Shown here piece after piece: positions 43,603-51,807 of a stretch of DNA of 64,000 nt. Below the pieces are notes generated by a model that saw only the letters and a list, made by a program, of their open reading frames with translations, did not search any database and was not told the DNA's origin. A program made the position numbers and the translations under genes. This DNA comes from an uncultured Coriobacteriaceae bacterium (GTDB lineage: Bacteria; Actinomycetota; Coriobacteriia; Coriobacteriales; Atopobiaceae): assembly GCA_902790135.1 (NCBI GenBank), contig CADAQM010000012.1, positions 1 to 64,000 of the forward strand, in the 5' to 3' direction. How positions within the stretch are numbered: the stretch's first letter is position 1; each line of letters begins with the position of its first letter.

Positions 43603-44481
43603 ATGGAGTCCGTGGAAGATCTGGATGACGACGCGCTTTCGGCGTTCCGTGCGCGTGTCCTGGACTATGGCCAAAAGTTGTATCGAGATCTTCCCTGGCG
43701 CCGTACGCGCAATCCGTACGCCATCTGGATAAGCGAGGTCATGCTCCAGCAGACGCAGGTTAGCCGCGTTGACGGCCGCTGGCAGCATTGGCTGGAGCGG
43801 TTCCCGTCCGTCGATGCCCTGGCGGCCGCGCAGACGGCCGACGTGCTCGACGAGTGGCAGGGCATGGGATACAACCGCCGCGCGCTGGCTTTGCTGCGCG
43901 CGGCGCAACAGGTCTCTGCGGCGGGCGGCGCCATGCCATGCGAGGTTGCGGACCTCGTTGCGCTGCCGGGCATCGGACCCGCAACGGCGGCAGGCATCCG
44001 TGCCTTCGCCTTCGACCTGCCAGGCGTCTATCTCGAGACCAACGTACGTACGGTCTTTCTGCACGAGCTGTATCCAGATGCTGTGCAGGTGCCCGATCGC
44101 GAGCTGATCCCGCTGGTCGAGGCCACCTGCCCGGCCGACGCGTCCGATCCAGCCGACGACCCACGTACCTGGTACTATGCCCTGCTCGACTATGGCGCCC
44201 ATCTCAAGCGCACGGTGCCCAACCCCTCGAGACGCTCGCGCACGCACGTGCGTCAGAGTCGCTTTGAGGGTTCGCATCGCCAGAAGCGCGCCATGGTGGT
44301 GCGCTCGTTGCTCGCGCATCGTGGCGAGGGTGCGACGGTGGCTGACATCACAGAAGAGTTGGGCACCCAGGAGCTGCAGGCCGGACGCGAGCCTGTAGAC
44401 GCCGCAACGGTTCTCGGCATCCTCGAGGAGCTCGCCAACGAGGGGTTTTGCCACCGCGAGCAGGAGCGCTGGCAGGCGTAG
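43603..44481 (+). CDS. MutY-like DNA glycosylase without Fe-S cluster
   Basis: 292 residues. The helix-hairpin-helix LPGIGPATAAGI and the upstream SEVMLQQTQV (catalytic Glu) are typical of MutY. The catalytic Asp position, usually in LDGNV, reads LETNV. The four cluster Cys expected after PNPSRR are absent (three Cys in total, scattered), and there is no C-terminal MutT-like domain. A winged-helix-like C-terminus takes its place (EGATVADITEELG). Clusterless MutY proteins exist in a few lineages. Adenine removal from A:oxoG pairs is likely but not proven. ATG at 43603 with AAGGACG before it. Confidence 0.8.
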   Translation: MESVEDLDDDALSAFRARVLDYGQKLYRDLPWRRTRNPYAIWISEVMLQQTQVSRVDGRWQHWLERFPSVDALAAAQTADVLDEWQGMGYNRRALALLRAAQQVSAAGGAMPCEVADLVALPGIGPATAAGIRAFAFDLPGVYLETNVRTVFLHELYPDAVQVPDRELIPLVEATCPADASDPADDPRTWYYALLDYGAHLKRTVPNPSRRSRTHVRQSRFEGSHRQKRAMVVRSLLAHRGEGATVADITEELGTQELQAGREPVDAATVLGILEELANEGFCHREQERWQA

Positions 44482-44577
44482 CGACAGCTCGTGCCGTGTG
44501 GCGCATGACGCATCGGCATCTTCCAGCTAGCAACCAGAAACAACGGGTCAAACCCCGGACAATGGGGTACGATAGTG

Positions 44578-44599
44578 AAGACTGGCGCGAGCCAGTCTT
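44578..44599 (+). promoter_or_regulatory. 5'-end hairpin of the rubrerythrin mRNA
   Basis: AAGACTGGC (44578-44586) pairs perfectly with GCCAGTCTT (44591-44599) over GCGA, a GNRA tetraloop. A TACGAT hexamer at 44568-44573 would place transcription start at the hairpin. It may protect the message from 5' decay. Confidence 0.5.
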
Positions 44600-44665
44600 G
44601 CATGCTAACCAGTGCGGCGGCCGATGGGGATTGGCTGCGGCACACACGAGTGAGAGGAGCGACGC

Positions 44666-45211
44666 ATGGCAGTAGATTTTGAGAGTTCGCAGACGAAGAA
44701 GAACCTTGAGTTCGCCTTTGCCGGTGAGTCCCAGGCCCACACCAAGTATCAGTACTTTGCCAGCCAGGCCAAGAAGGAAGGCTATGTCCAGATCCAGGAG
44801 ATCTTCCTCGAGACCTCTCGCAACGAGAAGGAGCATGCCAAGCTCTGGTTCAAGTACCTCCACGACGGTGCCGTGCCTGACACGCTGGCCAACCTGAAGG
44901 CCGCCGCTGCCGGCGAGAACGAGGAGTGGACCTCCATGTACGCCGAGTTCGCCGAGACGGCCAAGGAGGAGGGCTTCACGGAGATCGCCGCCAAGTTCAA
45001 GCTCGTCGGCGCCATCGAGAAGGCTCACGAGGAGCGCTATCTCCAGCTCGCCGAGCGTGTCGAGAAGGGCGAGGTCTTCGAGCGCGAGGGCGTTAAGGTC
45101 TGGAAGTGCATCAACTGCGGTCACCTGCATGTTGGCGCCGAGGCCCCCAAGGTTTGCCCGACCTGCAACCATCCGCAGAGCTACTTCGAGGAGCAGGGCC
45201 TCAACTACTAA
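44666..45211 (+). CDS. rbr: Rubrerythrin
   Basis: 181 residues. The diiron four-helix bundle has [35 protein letters not shown] and [10 protein letters not shown] segments holding the Glu/His ligands. The C-terminal rubredoxin domain has CINCGH and [11 protein letters not shown]. It reduces hydrogen peroxide in anaerobes using electrons from rubredoxin or NADH oxidoreductase. GAGAGGAG precedes the ATG. It is monocistronic with its own terminator. Confidence 0.96.
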   Translation: MAVDFESSQTKKNLEFAFAGESQAHTKYQYFASQAKKEGYVQIQEIFLETSRNEKEHAKLWFKYLHDGAVPDTLANLKAAAAGENEEWTSMYAEFAETAKEEGFTEIAAKFKLVGAIEKAHEERYLQLAERVEKGEVFEREGVKVWKCINCGHLHVGAEAPKVCPTCNHPQSYFEEQGLNY

Positions 45212-45258
45212 TCCTGCCCTCACAGCGGGCTCGCCACCCGCCGAAACGTGGCTTGCAG

Positions 45259-45293
45259 CCGCCCGTCCCGCATGTCGGGGCGGGCGGTTTTTT
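45259..45293 (+). terminator. Terminator after rubrerythrin
   Basis: CCGCCCG (45259-45265) and CGGGCGG (45281-45287) pair, extended inward by a T-G wobble and CCC/GGG, then six T (45288-45293). Confidence 0.93.
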
Positions 45294-45464
45294 ACGCCGC
45301 AATCCGACTTCACAGCTATAGGCAAAATCGATAGCGAATCATCAGAAACACATGTCTACCGCTCGGGGCGATGGGGCAATACCATGCTTTCTAGCAGCTT
45401 GTAATTCCTACCATTTTGGTTGAAATAACACAAGCAAAACCGATAACCCAGAGAGGAAGCAACC

Positions 45465-46778
45465 ATGTCTTTTGAACTCGACCCCACCTTCGCCCAGGAT
45501 CCCGCCAAGCACTTCGACACCCTTCAGATTCACGCCGGTCTGACCCCCGACCCGACCACGGGGTCTGCAGCCTTGCCCATCTATGCCACTGCCGCATGGC
45601 AGTTTGACGACGCCGAGGACGCCGCTCAGAAGTTCGCCCTCGCTCGACCGGGAAACGTCTACAGCCGTCTGACCAACACCACCACCGACTGTATCGCTGC
45701 GCGCGTTGCCGCCATCGAGGGCGCCGCCTCCGCAGTGGCCGTCGCTTCCGGGCATGCCGCCGAGATCCTTGCGTTCACCAACATCGCCAAGGCCGGGGAC
45801 GAGATCGTGGCCTCCGACTCCCTGTACGGCGGCAGCTGGAACATCCTGCTGCACACCCTCGATGACCTCGGCATCAAGACCACCTTCGTGCCCAACAACG
45901 ACATCGATGCCTTTGTGGCCGCATCCAACGAGCGCACGAAGTTCTGGTACGTCGAGACCATCGGCAACCCGCTGGTGGACGTGGCCGACGTGCCCGCGCT
46001 GGTCGACGCAGCCGCATCGCTCAACCTGCCGGTCATCGTGGACAACACCTTTGCGACGCCCTACCTCTATCGTCCCGCCGACGATGGCGCTGCCGTCATC
46101 ATCGAGAGCCTGACTAAGTGGATCGGCGGCCATGGTGCCACCATCGGCGGCGCGGTCATCGATTCGGGCAAGTTCGACTGGGCCGCCGTGCCGGGCAAGT
46201 TCCCGACGCTGACGGAGCCGGACGCCTCCTATCATGGCGCCGTCTGGACGCAGGCTGCGCCTGCCGCCCCGTTTGCCACACGCGTGCTCGCCCAGCGCCT
46301 GCGCGACATCGGCCCGACCCTCTCGCCGTATGCAGCCCAGCTCATCGGCCTGGGCATCGAGACCCTCAGCCTGCGCGTCCAGCGTCATTCCGACAACGCG
46401 CTGGCCGTGGCCAAGTTCCTCAAGGATCACCCAAAGGTCGGTTGGGTGCGTTACTCGGGCCTTGAGGACGACCCCAGCCACGAGGTTGCCAGCCGCATCC
46501 TCAAGAACGGCTTCGGTGGTGCACTGGTCTTTGGTGTCAAGGGCGGTCGCGAGGCAGGCCTGAAGGTGATCAACAACGTCAAGCTGCATACGCTGCTTGC
46601 AAACGTGGGCGACGCCAAGAGCCTCATCATCCATCCGGCAACCACCACCCACTCGCAGCTTACGGCAGAGCAGCTCGAGGCCGCCCACCTCTCCGAGGAC
46701 CTCATCCGCCTCTCCGTGGGCATCGAGAACGTCGAGGACATCATTGCCGACCTCGACCAGGCTCTCGCGGCGGTCTAA
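45465..46778 (+). CDS. metY: O-acetylhomoserine aminocarboxypropyltransferase
   Basis: 437 residues. A Cys/Met-metabolism PLP enzyme. It begins HFDTLQIHAGLTPDPTTGS; YSRLTNTTTD and GGSWNILLHT are phosphate and ring contacts, VIVDNTFATPYL holds the PLP Asp, and the Schiff-base Lys is in SLTKWIGGHG. Length and the LSLRVQRHSDNA segment fit O-acetylhomoserine sulfhydrylase rather than MetB. It makes homocysteine from O-acetylhomoserine and sulfide. The 171-base upstream gap has a CTAT-N11-ATAG dyad (45316-45334) but no recognisable SAM riboswitch. GAGAGGAAG precedes the ATG. Confidence 0.93.
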   Translation: MSFELDPTFAQDPAKHFDTLQIHAGLTPDPTTGSAALPIYATAAWQFDDAEDAAQKFALARPGNVYSRLTNTTTDCIAARVAAIEGAASAVAVASGHAAEILAFTNIAKAGDEIVASDSLYGGSWNILLHTLDDLGIKTTFVPNNDIDAFVAASNERTKFWYVETIGNPLVDVADVPALVDAAASLNLPVIVDNTFATPYLYRPADDGAAVIIESLTKWIGGHGATIGGAVIDSGKFDWAAVPGKFPTLTEPDASYHGAVWTQAAPAAPFATRVLAQRLRDIGPTLSPYAAQLIGLGIETLSLRVQRHSDNALAVAKFLKDHPKVGWVRYSGLEDDPSHEVASRILKNGFGGALVFGVKGGREAGLKVINNVKLHTLLANVGDAKSLIIHPATTTHSQLTAEQLEAAHLSEDLIRLSVGIENVEDIIADLDQALAAV

Positions 46779-46833
46779 CGGGTTCCCGACCCCCCGCGAC
46801 CCATCTCCTTCAACCTGTAGACCCCCGCGACAC

Positions 46834-46863
46834 GGAGGGTGCCAGCTCCCCCTGGCACCCTCC
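46834..46863 (+). terminator. Terminator-like hairpin after metY
   Basis: GGAGGGTGCCAG (46834-46845) pairs perfectly with 46852-46863 over CTCCCC. No T-run follows. Confidence 0.65.
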
Positions 46864-46909
46864 ACCTCTCACGCGAGTCGATTCGAGCGGTTTGCGTGGC
46901 GGCGGAGGC

Positions 46910-46942
46910 AGAATCGTTCAAGAAACCGCACTACTGTGTCAC
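46910..46942. repeat. 33-bp repeat, copy B
   Basis: Starts AGAATCGTTCAAG and ends CTACTGTGTCAC. It is repeated perfectly in inverted orientation at 47041-47073, 98 bases away. On the minus strand it has the same orientation as the copy at 48191-48222 in front of the AbiEi/DUF559-like gene. The 322-base gap from 46779 to 47100 holds this pair, the metY hairpin and nothing else evident. Confidence 0.9.
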
Positions 46943-47040
46943 GCTCCGCCGTCACTACCCCGACGGGGCAGACGCTAGTGGACAAAAGTGCTGGTCGGTT
47001 CTGCTCGGCGAGGCTCTGTGATTAACAGTGTCCAAGCCAA

Positions 47041-47073
47041 GTGACACAGTAGTGCGGTTTCTTGAACGATTCT
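47041..47073. repeat. 33-bp repeat, copy C (inverted)
   Basis: Exact reverse complement of 46910-46942. It lies 27 bases after the stop of the AbiEi/DUF559-like gene on the minus strand. Together with copy B it can form a long stem with a 98-base loop. Confidence 0.9.
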
Positions 47074-47100
47074 CTATCGATTTCTCCGCAAACACAATCA

Positions 47101-48165
47101 TCAACCTCTATCGAGCACGAGAGGGCGCCGAGACCCCTGCGTTGCGACGAGATATTCGCGCAGCGCATTGCGGTTGGCTCGTATTCGATCGGATGCGTTT
47201 CGAAGCTTGAGGCCCATGGCTCTCCTGATGGCCTGCACCACGTCCTCAAACTCGCTTTCGTTCTCAAGCTGCCAGTAGGTTATTCCGACGTACTTGTACT
47301 CCATGGCATCGAGGATGATGCGGCGGTTCGAGTCGATGCCCAGCTGTCGCTTTGAGCTGTGATGTTTGGTGCTGTCGCACTCCGCGTCCAGCTTAAACTC
47401 CTTCCAGTACAGGTCGCATACCAGGGTCTTTCGTCTGGTATGGGACCTTGCACGCTCCGTAATCGGGATCGCTACGTTGTGCTCTGGAAGGGGGAGTTGG
47501 CGTCCGCCCAATCTGCTTGGCAGGCAGAGCAGCATGAGGACGATGCTTTCCATCGGAGACGCGGAGTCGTCAATCACGTAGGGGAGGAGTGGTTTGATTC
47601 TCCTTGCGCCACGCCAGCCTTTGAACTGATGGACAAACGTTGCGAGTCGCGAGGACGAGGTCAGGGCCGGTCGGTCATCGAACCCTCGCTCGGTCTCGGG
47701 ATTGAGGCAGTAACCGCTGCAGAACTCGAGGCAGAGCTCAAGTACGTCGACAAAGGGTAGCAGCGTCGCCATCTGGCAGAGGGTCAGCTCGGGCGACGCC
47801 ACATAGACGTCGTCCGAGATCTTGCAGAGCGAGCCCTCTGGCAGTGGTCGCTCGTAGAGGTGGGTCACGACGCTGCCGCGCTTCTCCCGCTTGTTGCTCG
47901 AGTCGACCATGACATGCAGGGGAAGCTCCTCGATATGCAGGTTATTCAGACAGGAGGTGAGGCTCGCGTCTGGCCTGGCCCCGAAGATCTTGCCGGAGGT
48001 GGGCGACGCATTGTGGACCAGCGACCTGATTGCCGATACGCTCGAGGTGGCGCCCCGAAGCGAGCCGCGACGTGTGCGCTTGATGCCGCCGGCGCGACTC
48101 AGGTCGTGATGGCGCCAAAATTCGAGGGCTGACGCATGTGAGATATAGACCTTCTGGGCTGACAT
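47101..48165 (-). CDS. AbiEi/DUF559-like protein (paralogue 2)
   Basis: 354 residues. It aligns with the 24740-25759 protein: VYISHASALEFW against ICLTHGTADRLL, then PEGSLCKISDDVYVASPELTL, ASPMESIVLMLLCLP and CDLYWKEFKLDAECDSTKHH. The last is a Vsr/DUF559-like core in which the usual EYDG is ECDS, so nuclease activity is less likely than for paralogue 1. The ATG at 48165 is chosen over an upstream TTG at 48201, which lies inside the repeat; GGAAA is a weak ribosome site. A 33-bp-type repeat is directly upstream, in the promoter position. Codon use is more AT-rich than neighbours, a sign of possible acquisition. Function unknown; defence or antitoxin-like regulator are candidates. Confidence 0.62.
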   Translation of the reverse strand: MSAQKVYISHASALEFWRHHDLSRAGGIKRTRRGSLRGATSSVSAIRSLVHNASPTSGKIFGARPDASLTSCLNNLHIEELPLHVMVDSSNKREKRGSVVTHLYERPLPEGSLCKISDDVYVASPELTLCQMATLLPFVDVLELCLEFCSGYCLNPETERGFDDRPALTSSSRLATFVHQFKGWRGARRIKPLLPYVIDDSASPMESIVLMLLCLPSRLGGRQLPLPEHNVAIPITERARSHTRRKTLVCDLYWKEFKLDAECDSTKHHSSKRQLGIDSNRRIILDAMEYKYVGITYWQLENESEFEDVVQAIRRAMGLKLRNASDRIRANRNALREYLVATQGSRRPLVLDRG

Positions 48166-48190
48166 AGGCGTTTCCGTAACGTTTGGGCTT

Positions 48191-48222
48191 AAATCGTTCA
48201 ACTTACAGCATTACTGTGTCAT
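48191..48222. repeat. 33-bp-type repeat, diverged copy A
   Basis: 25 of 32 positions match 46911-46942, best in AATCGTTCAA and TACTGTGTCA. It ends 26 bases upstream of the AbiEi/DUF559-like start, so it may contain its promoter or operator. The remaining stretch to 48461 shows a TATGAT hexamer (48407-48412) that may serve nth, but no clear -35. Confidence 0.75.
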
Positions 48223-48461
48223 ACCCAATCAACGCGAGTCGAAATCAGACAAATGCTGTCAGCGGAGTGCCAGTTCAGAGGCTTGGCAATTCCCGCGCAA
48301 ACGCCGGGGTTCGCGGGTGGGTTACACACTAACGGGAAAAGTTGCACGATTCGCCCTCTCCAGCACCGCAAACGGCATGCCAAGGCGTGCGGGAGCGCCT
48401 ATCGCCTATGATGTGTGGGGCGAACACGCAGCTTCGCCAGCCAAGCAGCGAGGGGGATGCC

Positions 48462-49166
48462 ATGCCGCGAGAGTCCAAGCGCGCCAAGCGCGAGCGCGCC
48501 ATCGAGATCTGCCGTCGAATGGGCGAGCTCTATCCGCACGTGGAGAGCGCGCTCAACTTCACGACGCCGTTCACCATGGTCATCTGCGTGCTGCTCTCCG
48601 CCCAGACGACCGACGTGGCCGTCAACAAGGTGACGCCCGAGCTCTTCGAGCGCTGGCCCGACGCGCAGGCCATGGCACAGGCCAACCCCGCCGAGATCGC
48701 CGAGGTCATCAGGTCCATCGGCTTCTGGCGCACCAAGTCGCAGCACTGCGTCGAGGCCTCGCAGATGATCGTGGCCGACTTCGGCGGCGAGGTCCCCCAC
48801 ACGATGAAGGAGCTCTGCCGCCTGCCCGGCGTGGGCCGCAAGACCGCAAACATCGTGCTCAACAAGGCCTTCGGCATCGTGGACGGCATCGCGGTGGACA
48901 CGCACGTCTTCCGCTTGGCCACGCGCTGGAAGCTCACCAACAAGCCGACGCCCCTCCAGGCCGAGCAAGACCTGCTCGACATCCTGCCGCAGGAGCTCTG
49001 GGGTCCCGTCAACGAGCAGTGGATTCACTTTGGGCGCGACACCTGCCGCGCGCAGAACCCCCTCTGCGACGGCTGTCCGCTGGCTGACATCTGCCCCAGC
49101 TTTGGCAAGGCCAACGGCAACCCTAAGCCAAAGGCGCGTCGGCGCACCAAGAAGAAGGAGGCATAG
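48462..49166 (+). CDS. nth: Endonuclease III
   Basis: 234 residues. The helix-hairpin-helix LPGVGRKTANIV carries the catalytic Lys, and VDTHVFRLA the catalytic Asp. The 4Fe-4S cluster motif C-X6-C-X2-C-X5-C is intact (CRAQNPLCDGCPLADIC). It removes oxidised pyrimidines and cuts abasic sites. The C-terminal 20 residues are Lys/Arg-rich. ATG at 48462 follows GAGGGGG; upstream frame extension to 48342 has no similarity. The next gene starts three bases after its stop. Confidence 0.95.
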   Translation: MPRESKRAKRERAIEICRRMGELYPHVESALNFTTPFTMVICVLLSAQTTDVAVNKVTPELFERWPDAQAMAQANPAEIAEVIRSIGFWRTKSQHCVEASQMIVADFGGEVPHTMKELCRLPGVGRKTANIVLNKAFGIVDGIAVDTHVFRLATRWKLTNKPTPLQAEQDLLDILPQELWGPVNEQWIHFGRDTCRAQNPLCDGCPLADICPSFGKANGNPKPKARRRTKKKEA

Positions 49167-49169
49167 GTC

Positions 49170-49454
49170 ATGGCAACCTATGGAGACGAACAGTACCTGC
49201 GTGAGGCCGACGCCTGCTTGGCGGAGCGCACCCATCACTTCTGCAGCTGTAGGGACCTCGAGTGCCCGCTCAATCCCAACAACCCCCGCAACCTCGAGCG
49301 CGGCCGCGGCTGCGACGCCTGCATCCGAAAGTGCATTGCGCTCGGCGAGATCCCGTCCTGCTTCTTCAACGAGGTCGGCGCATGGCCCGATGACTGGGAG
49401 GACTTCACCTACGCGGGCTTTGTCCACCACTGCAACGTCCACGGAATCGAGTAA
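49170..49454 (+). CDS. Small Cys-rich protein (DUF6485-like)
   Basis: 94 residues with nine Cys. The pattern CSCRDLECPLN ... GCDACIRKC ... IPSCFF resembles small putative metal-binding proteins of the DUF6485 kind (CxC, CxxCxxxH/C, PxCFF). There is no signal peptide. The start ATG is three bases after the nth stop, so the two are co-transcribed; GGAGGCATAGGTC precedes it. A role in Fe-S or zinc handling next to an Fe-S enzyme is only a guess. Confidence 0.7.
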   Translation: MATYGDEQYLREADACLAERTHHFCSCRDLECPLNPNNPRNLERGRGCDACIRKCIALGEIPSCFFNEVGAWPDDWEDFTYAGFVHHCNVHGIE

Positions 49455-49614
49455 GCAAGCGCAAAGCAAGCCGCCTTCCCACCGAGCAGTAGGCCAAAAA
49501 AGGCCACTGACGCCCCACACACGCACGTATCGCCGATGCGAGCGTGTTCCCCTCCGTCTGTAAGCTGAGAATAAAAGGGCATATACCGCGCATGGCCATA
49601 GGAGTAAACGCCAA

Positions 49615-51750
49615 ATGTTGGAGGGCATCATGGGGTACAAGCGTGACGTTGACTACATCCTTACCGACGAAGACGTCTTCATGATGGGCAAGGGCGTCTG
49701 GTACCGCAGCTACGAGAAGCTCGGCGCGCACCCTGCCATGTCTGGACGCACGAAGGGCTATCACTTTGCCGTGTGGGCGCCCGACGTCAAGAGCGTGCAC
49801 GTCATCGGCGACTTCAACGGCTGGGACACCTGGGCTAACCCCTTGGGCTTGCGCCCGACTGGCGGCGTCTGGGAGGGCTTCATCGAGGGCGTCGAGGAAG
49901 GCCAGCTCTACAAGTACGTTATCGAGACCAAGCAGGGCGATTTGCTCTACAAGGCCGATCCCTATGCCTTCATGGCAGAGCTGATTCCGGGGACCGCAAG
50001 CCGCACCACCGATATCGCTGGCTACCGCTGGGGTGACAAGCGCTGGCTCACCAAGCGCGCCGAGTCTCCGCACATGAAGAACCGCCTCAACATCTTCGAG
50101 GTGCATCTGGGCAGCTGGAAGCGCCACAATGACGGCCTGTCCGGAACGGGCGAGCCGGAGACCGAGGACCACGGTGGCAGCTACCTCACCTACGAGGAGC
50201 TCTCCGAGGAGCTCGTCGCCTACGTCAAGGAGATGGGCTACAGCCACATCGAGCTGCTCCCCGTCATGGAGCATCCCTTTGACGGCAGCTGGGGCTACCA
50301 GGTGACCAGCTACTATGCGCCTACCAGCCGCTTCGGCAACCCCAAGCAGTTCAAGCACTTCGTGGACATGTGCCACCGTGCCAACATCGGCGTCATCCTC
50401 GATTGGGTGCCCGGCGGCTTCTGCCAGGACGCCCACGGCCTTGCCAAGTTCAACGGCGACATGCTCTACGAGAACGCGATCCATCCCAACTGGGGCACCT
50501 GCAAGTTCGACCTGGGCCGCAAGGAGGTCCAGTCCTTCCTGATCTCCAACCTGCTCTACTGGATCGACGAGTACCACGCCGACGGCGTGCGCATGGACGG
50601 CGTCACCTCCATGCTGTACCTCAACTTTGGCATCGACGACCCGCGCCAGAAGAAGTTCAACGAGAAGGGCACCGAGGAGGACCTCGCCGCCATCTCCTTC
50701 ATCCAGCAGCTCAACGACACCGTGGGCAAGTACTATCCCGACGTCATGATGATCGCCGAGGAGTCCACCGCGTGGCCGCTGGTCACCTATCCGCCCAAGG
50801 ACGGCGGCCTGGGCTTCAACTACAAGTGGGACATGGGCTGGATGAACGACACCCTGCACTACTGCCAGACGGACTTCCCGTTCCGCCCGGGCAACCACAA
50901 CCTGCTCACCTTCTCCACCATGTACCAGTTCAACGAGAACTTCATCCTGCCGCTGTCCCACGACGAGGTCGTGCACGGCAAGTGCTCGCTGATCACCCGC
51001 ATGCCGGGTGACCAGTGGCGTCAGTTCGCTGGCCTGCGCTCGCTGGCGCTCTATCAGCTCACGCACTCCGGCGGAGCCCTCAACTTCATGGGCAACGAGA
51101 TCGGCCAGTACATCGAGTGGCGCTACTACGAGGGCATCGAGTACTTCCTCGCTGACCAGTACGAGAACCACGGAAAGCACCGCGAGTTTGTGAAGGCTCT
51201 CAACAAGTTCTACAATTCTCACCCCGCCCTCTGGCAGCGCGCCTACACCTCCGACGGCTTCGATTGGATCGAGGCGGACGACGCCGAGCAGTGCCTGATC
51301 AGCTTCGCGCGCCACGGCGACAACCCCAAGGACGACCTCGTAATTCTGATAAACTTCGAGGTAAACCCCTATGAGGAGTTCCGTCTGGGCGTTCCCAAGC
51401 CGGGTGTGTGGGAGGAAGTCTTCAACTCCGACAGGGTCGAGTACGGCGGCTCCGGCGTGACCAACGACGGCGTCAAGTTCAAGAGCGAGGACAAGCCCTG
51501 GAACCACCAGGATCAATCAATCGTGCTGCGCGTTCCGCCACTTGGTGGTACGATTTTGAAGTATGTACGACCGCTTCCGGCCAAGCGCACCACCAAGAAG
51601 GTGGCAGCAAAGGCCGTCAAGGCTGGTACCGCCAAGGCTACGGCAGCAGCAAAGAAGACGGCTGCCAAGGCAAAGGCAAGCACCGACGCCAAGAAGGGGT
51701 CCGCATCGGGCAAGGGTGAAGCCAAGGCCTCCCGCGCCAAGAAAGCATAA
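49615..51750 (+). CDS. glgB: 1,4-alpha-glucan branching enzyme with basic tail
   Basis: 711 residues. An N-terminal CBM48 domain (YHFAVWAPDVKSVHVIGDFN) precedes the GH13 barrel: the nucleophile Asp is in ADGVRMDGVTSM, the acid Glu in MMIAEESTAWP, and LSHDEVVHGK holds the third acidic residue. The C-terminal beta domain ends near 650. Residues 656-711 are a Lys/Ala-rich tail with no acidic domain partner (AAKAVKAGTAKATAAAKK), as in histone H1-like proteins, not usual for GlgB. It makes alpha-1,6 branches in glycogen. ATG at 49615 and ATG at 49630 are both possible; the latter has GGAGGG before it. First gene of the glycogen cluster. Confidence 0.92.
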   Translation: MLEGIMGYKRDVDYILTDEDVFMMGKGVWYRSYEKLGAHPAMSGRTKGYHFAVWAPDVKSVHVIGDFNGWDTWANPLGLRPTGGVWEGFIEGVEEGQLYKYVIETKQGDLLYKADPYAFMAELIPGTASRTTDIAGYRWGDKRWLTKRAESPHMKNRLNIFEVHLGSWKRHNDGLSGTGEPETEDHGGSYLTYEELSEELVAYVKEMGYSHIELLPVMEHPFDGSWGYQVTSYYAPTSRFGNPKQFKHFVDMCHRANIGVILDWVPGGFCQDAHGLAKFNGDMLYENAIHPNWGTCKFDLGRKEVQSFLISNLLYWIDEYHADGVRMDGVTSMLYLNFGIDDPRQKKFNEKGTEEDLAAISFIQQLNDTVGKYYPDVMMIAEESTAWPLVTYPPKDGGLGFNYKWDMGWMNDTLHYCQTDFPFRPGNHNLLTFSTMYQFNENFILPLSHDEVVHGKCSLITRMPGDQWRQFAGLRSLALYQLTHSGGALNFMGNEIGQYIEWRYYEGIEYFLADQYENHGKHREFVKALNKFYNSHPALWQRAYTSDGFDWIEADDAEQCLISFARHGDNPKDDLVILINFEVNPYEEFRLGVPKPGVWEEVFNSDRVEYGGSGVTNDGVKFKSEDKPWNHQDQSIVLRVPPLGGTILKYVRPLPAKRTTKKVAAKAVKAGTAKATAAAKKTAAKAKASTDAKKGSASGKGEAKASRAKKA

Positions 51751-51761
51751 GCATTGCCGCT

Positions 51762-51790
51762 GGTCCGCACCGCGACTGGCGGTGCGGACC
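51762..51790 (+). promoter_or_regulatory. Intercistronic hairpin glgB-glgP
   Basis: GGTCCGCACCG (51762-51772) pairs perfectly with 51780-51790 over a seven-base loop. No T-run follows and the glgP ribosome site lies a few bases on, so an mRNA processing or stability role is more likely than termination. Confidence 0.5.
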
Positions 51791-51807
51791 GCGAGCAAAG
51801 GATTGCA

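Noticed and set aside
45294-45464. SAM riboswitch upstream of metY
   Set aside because: No SAM-I or SAM-II core sequence is visible; only a weak dyad and a weak promoter-like pair.
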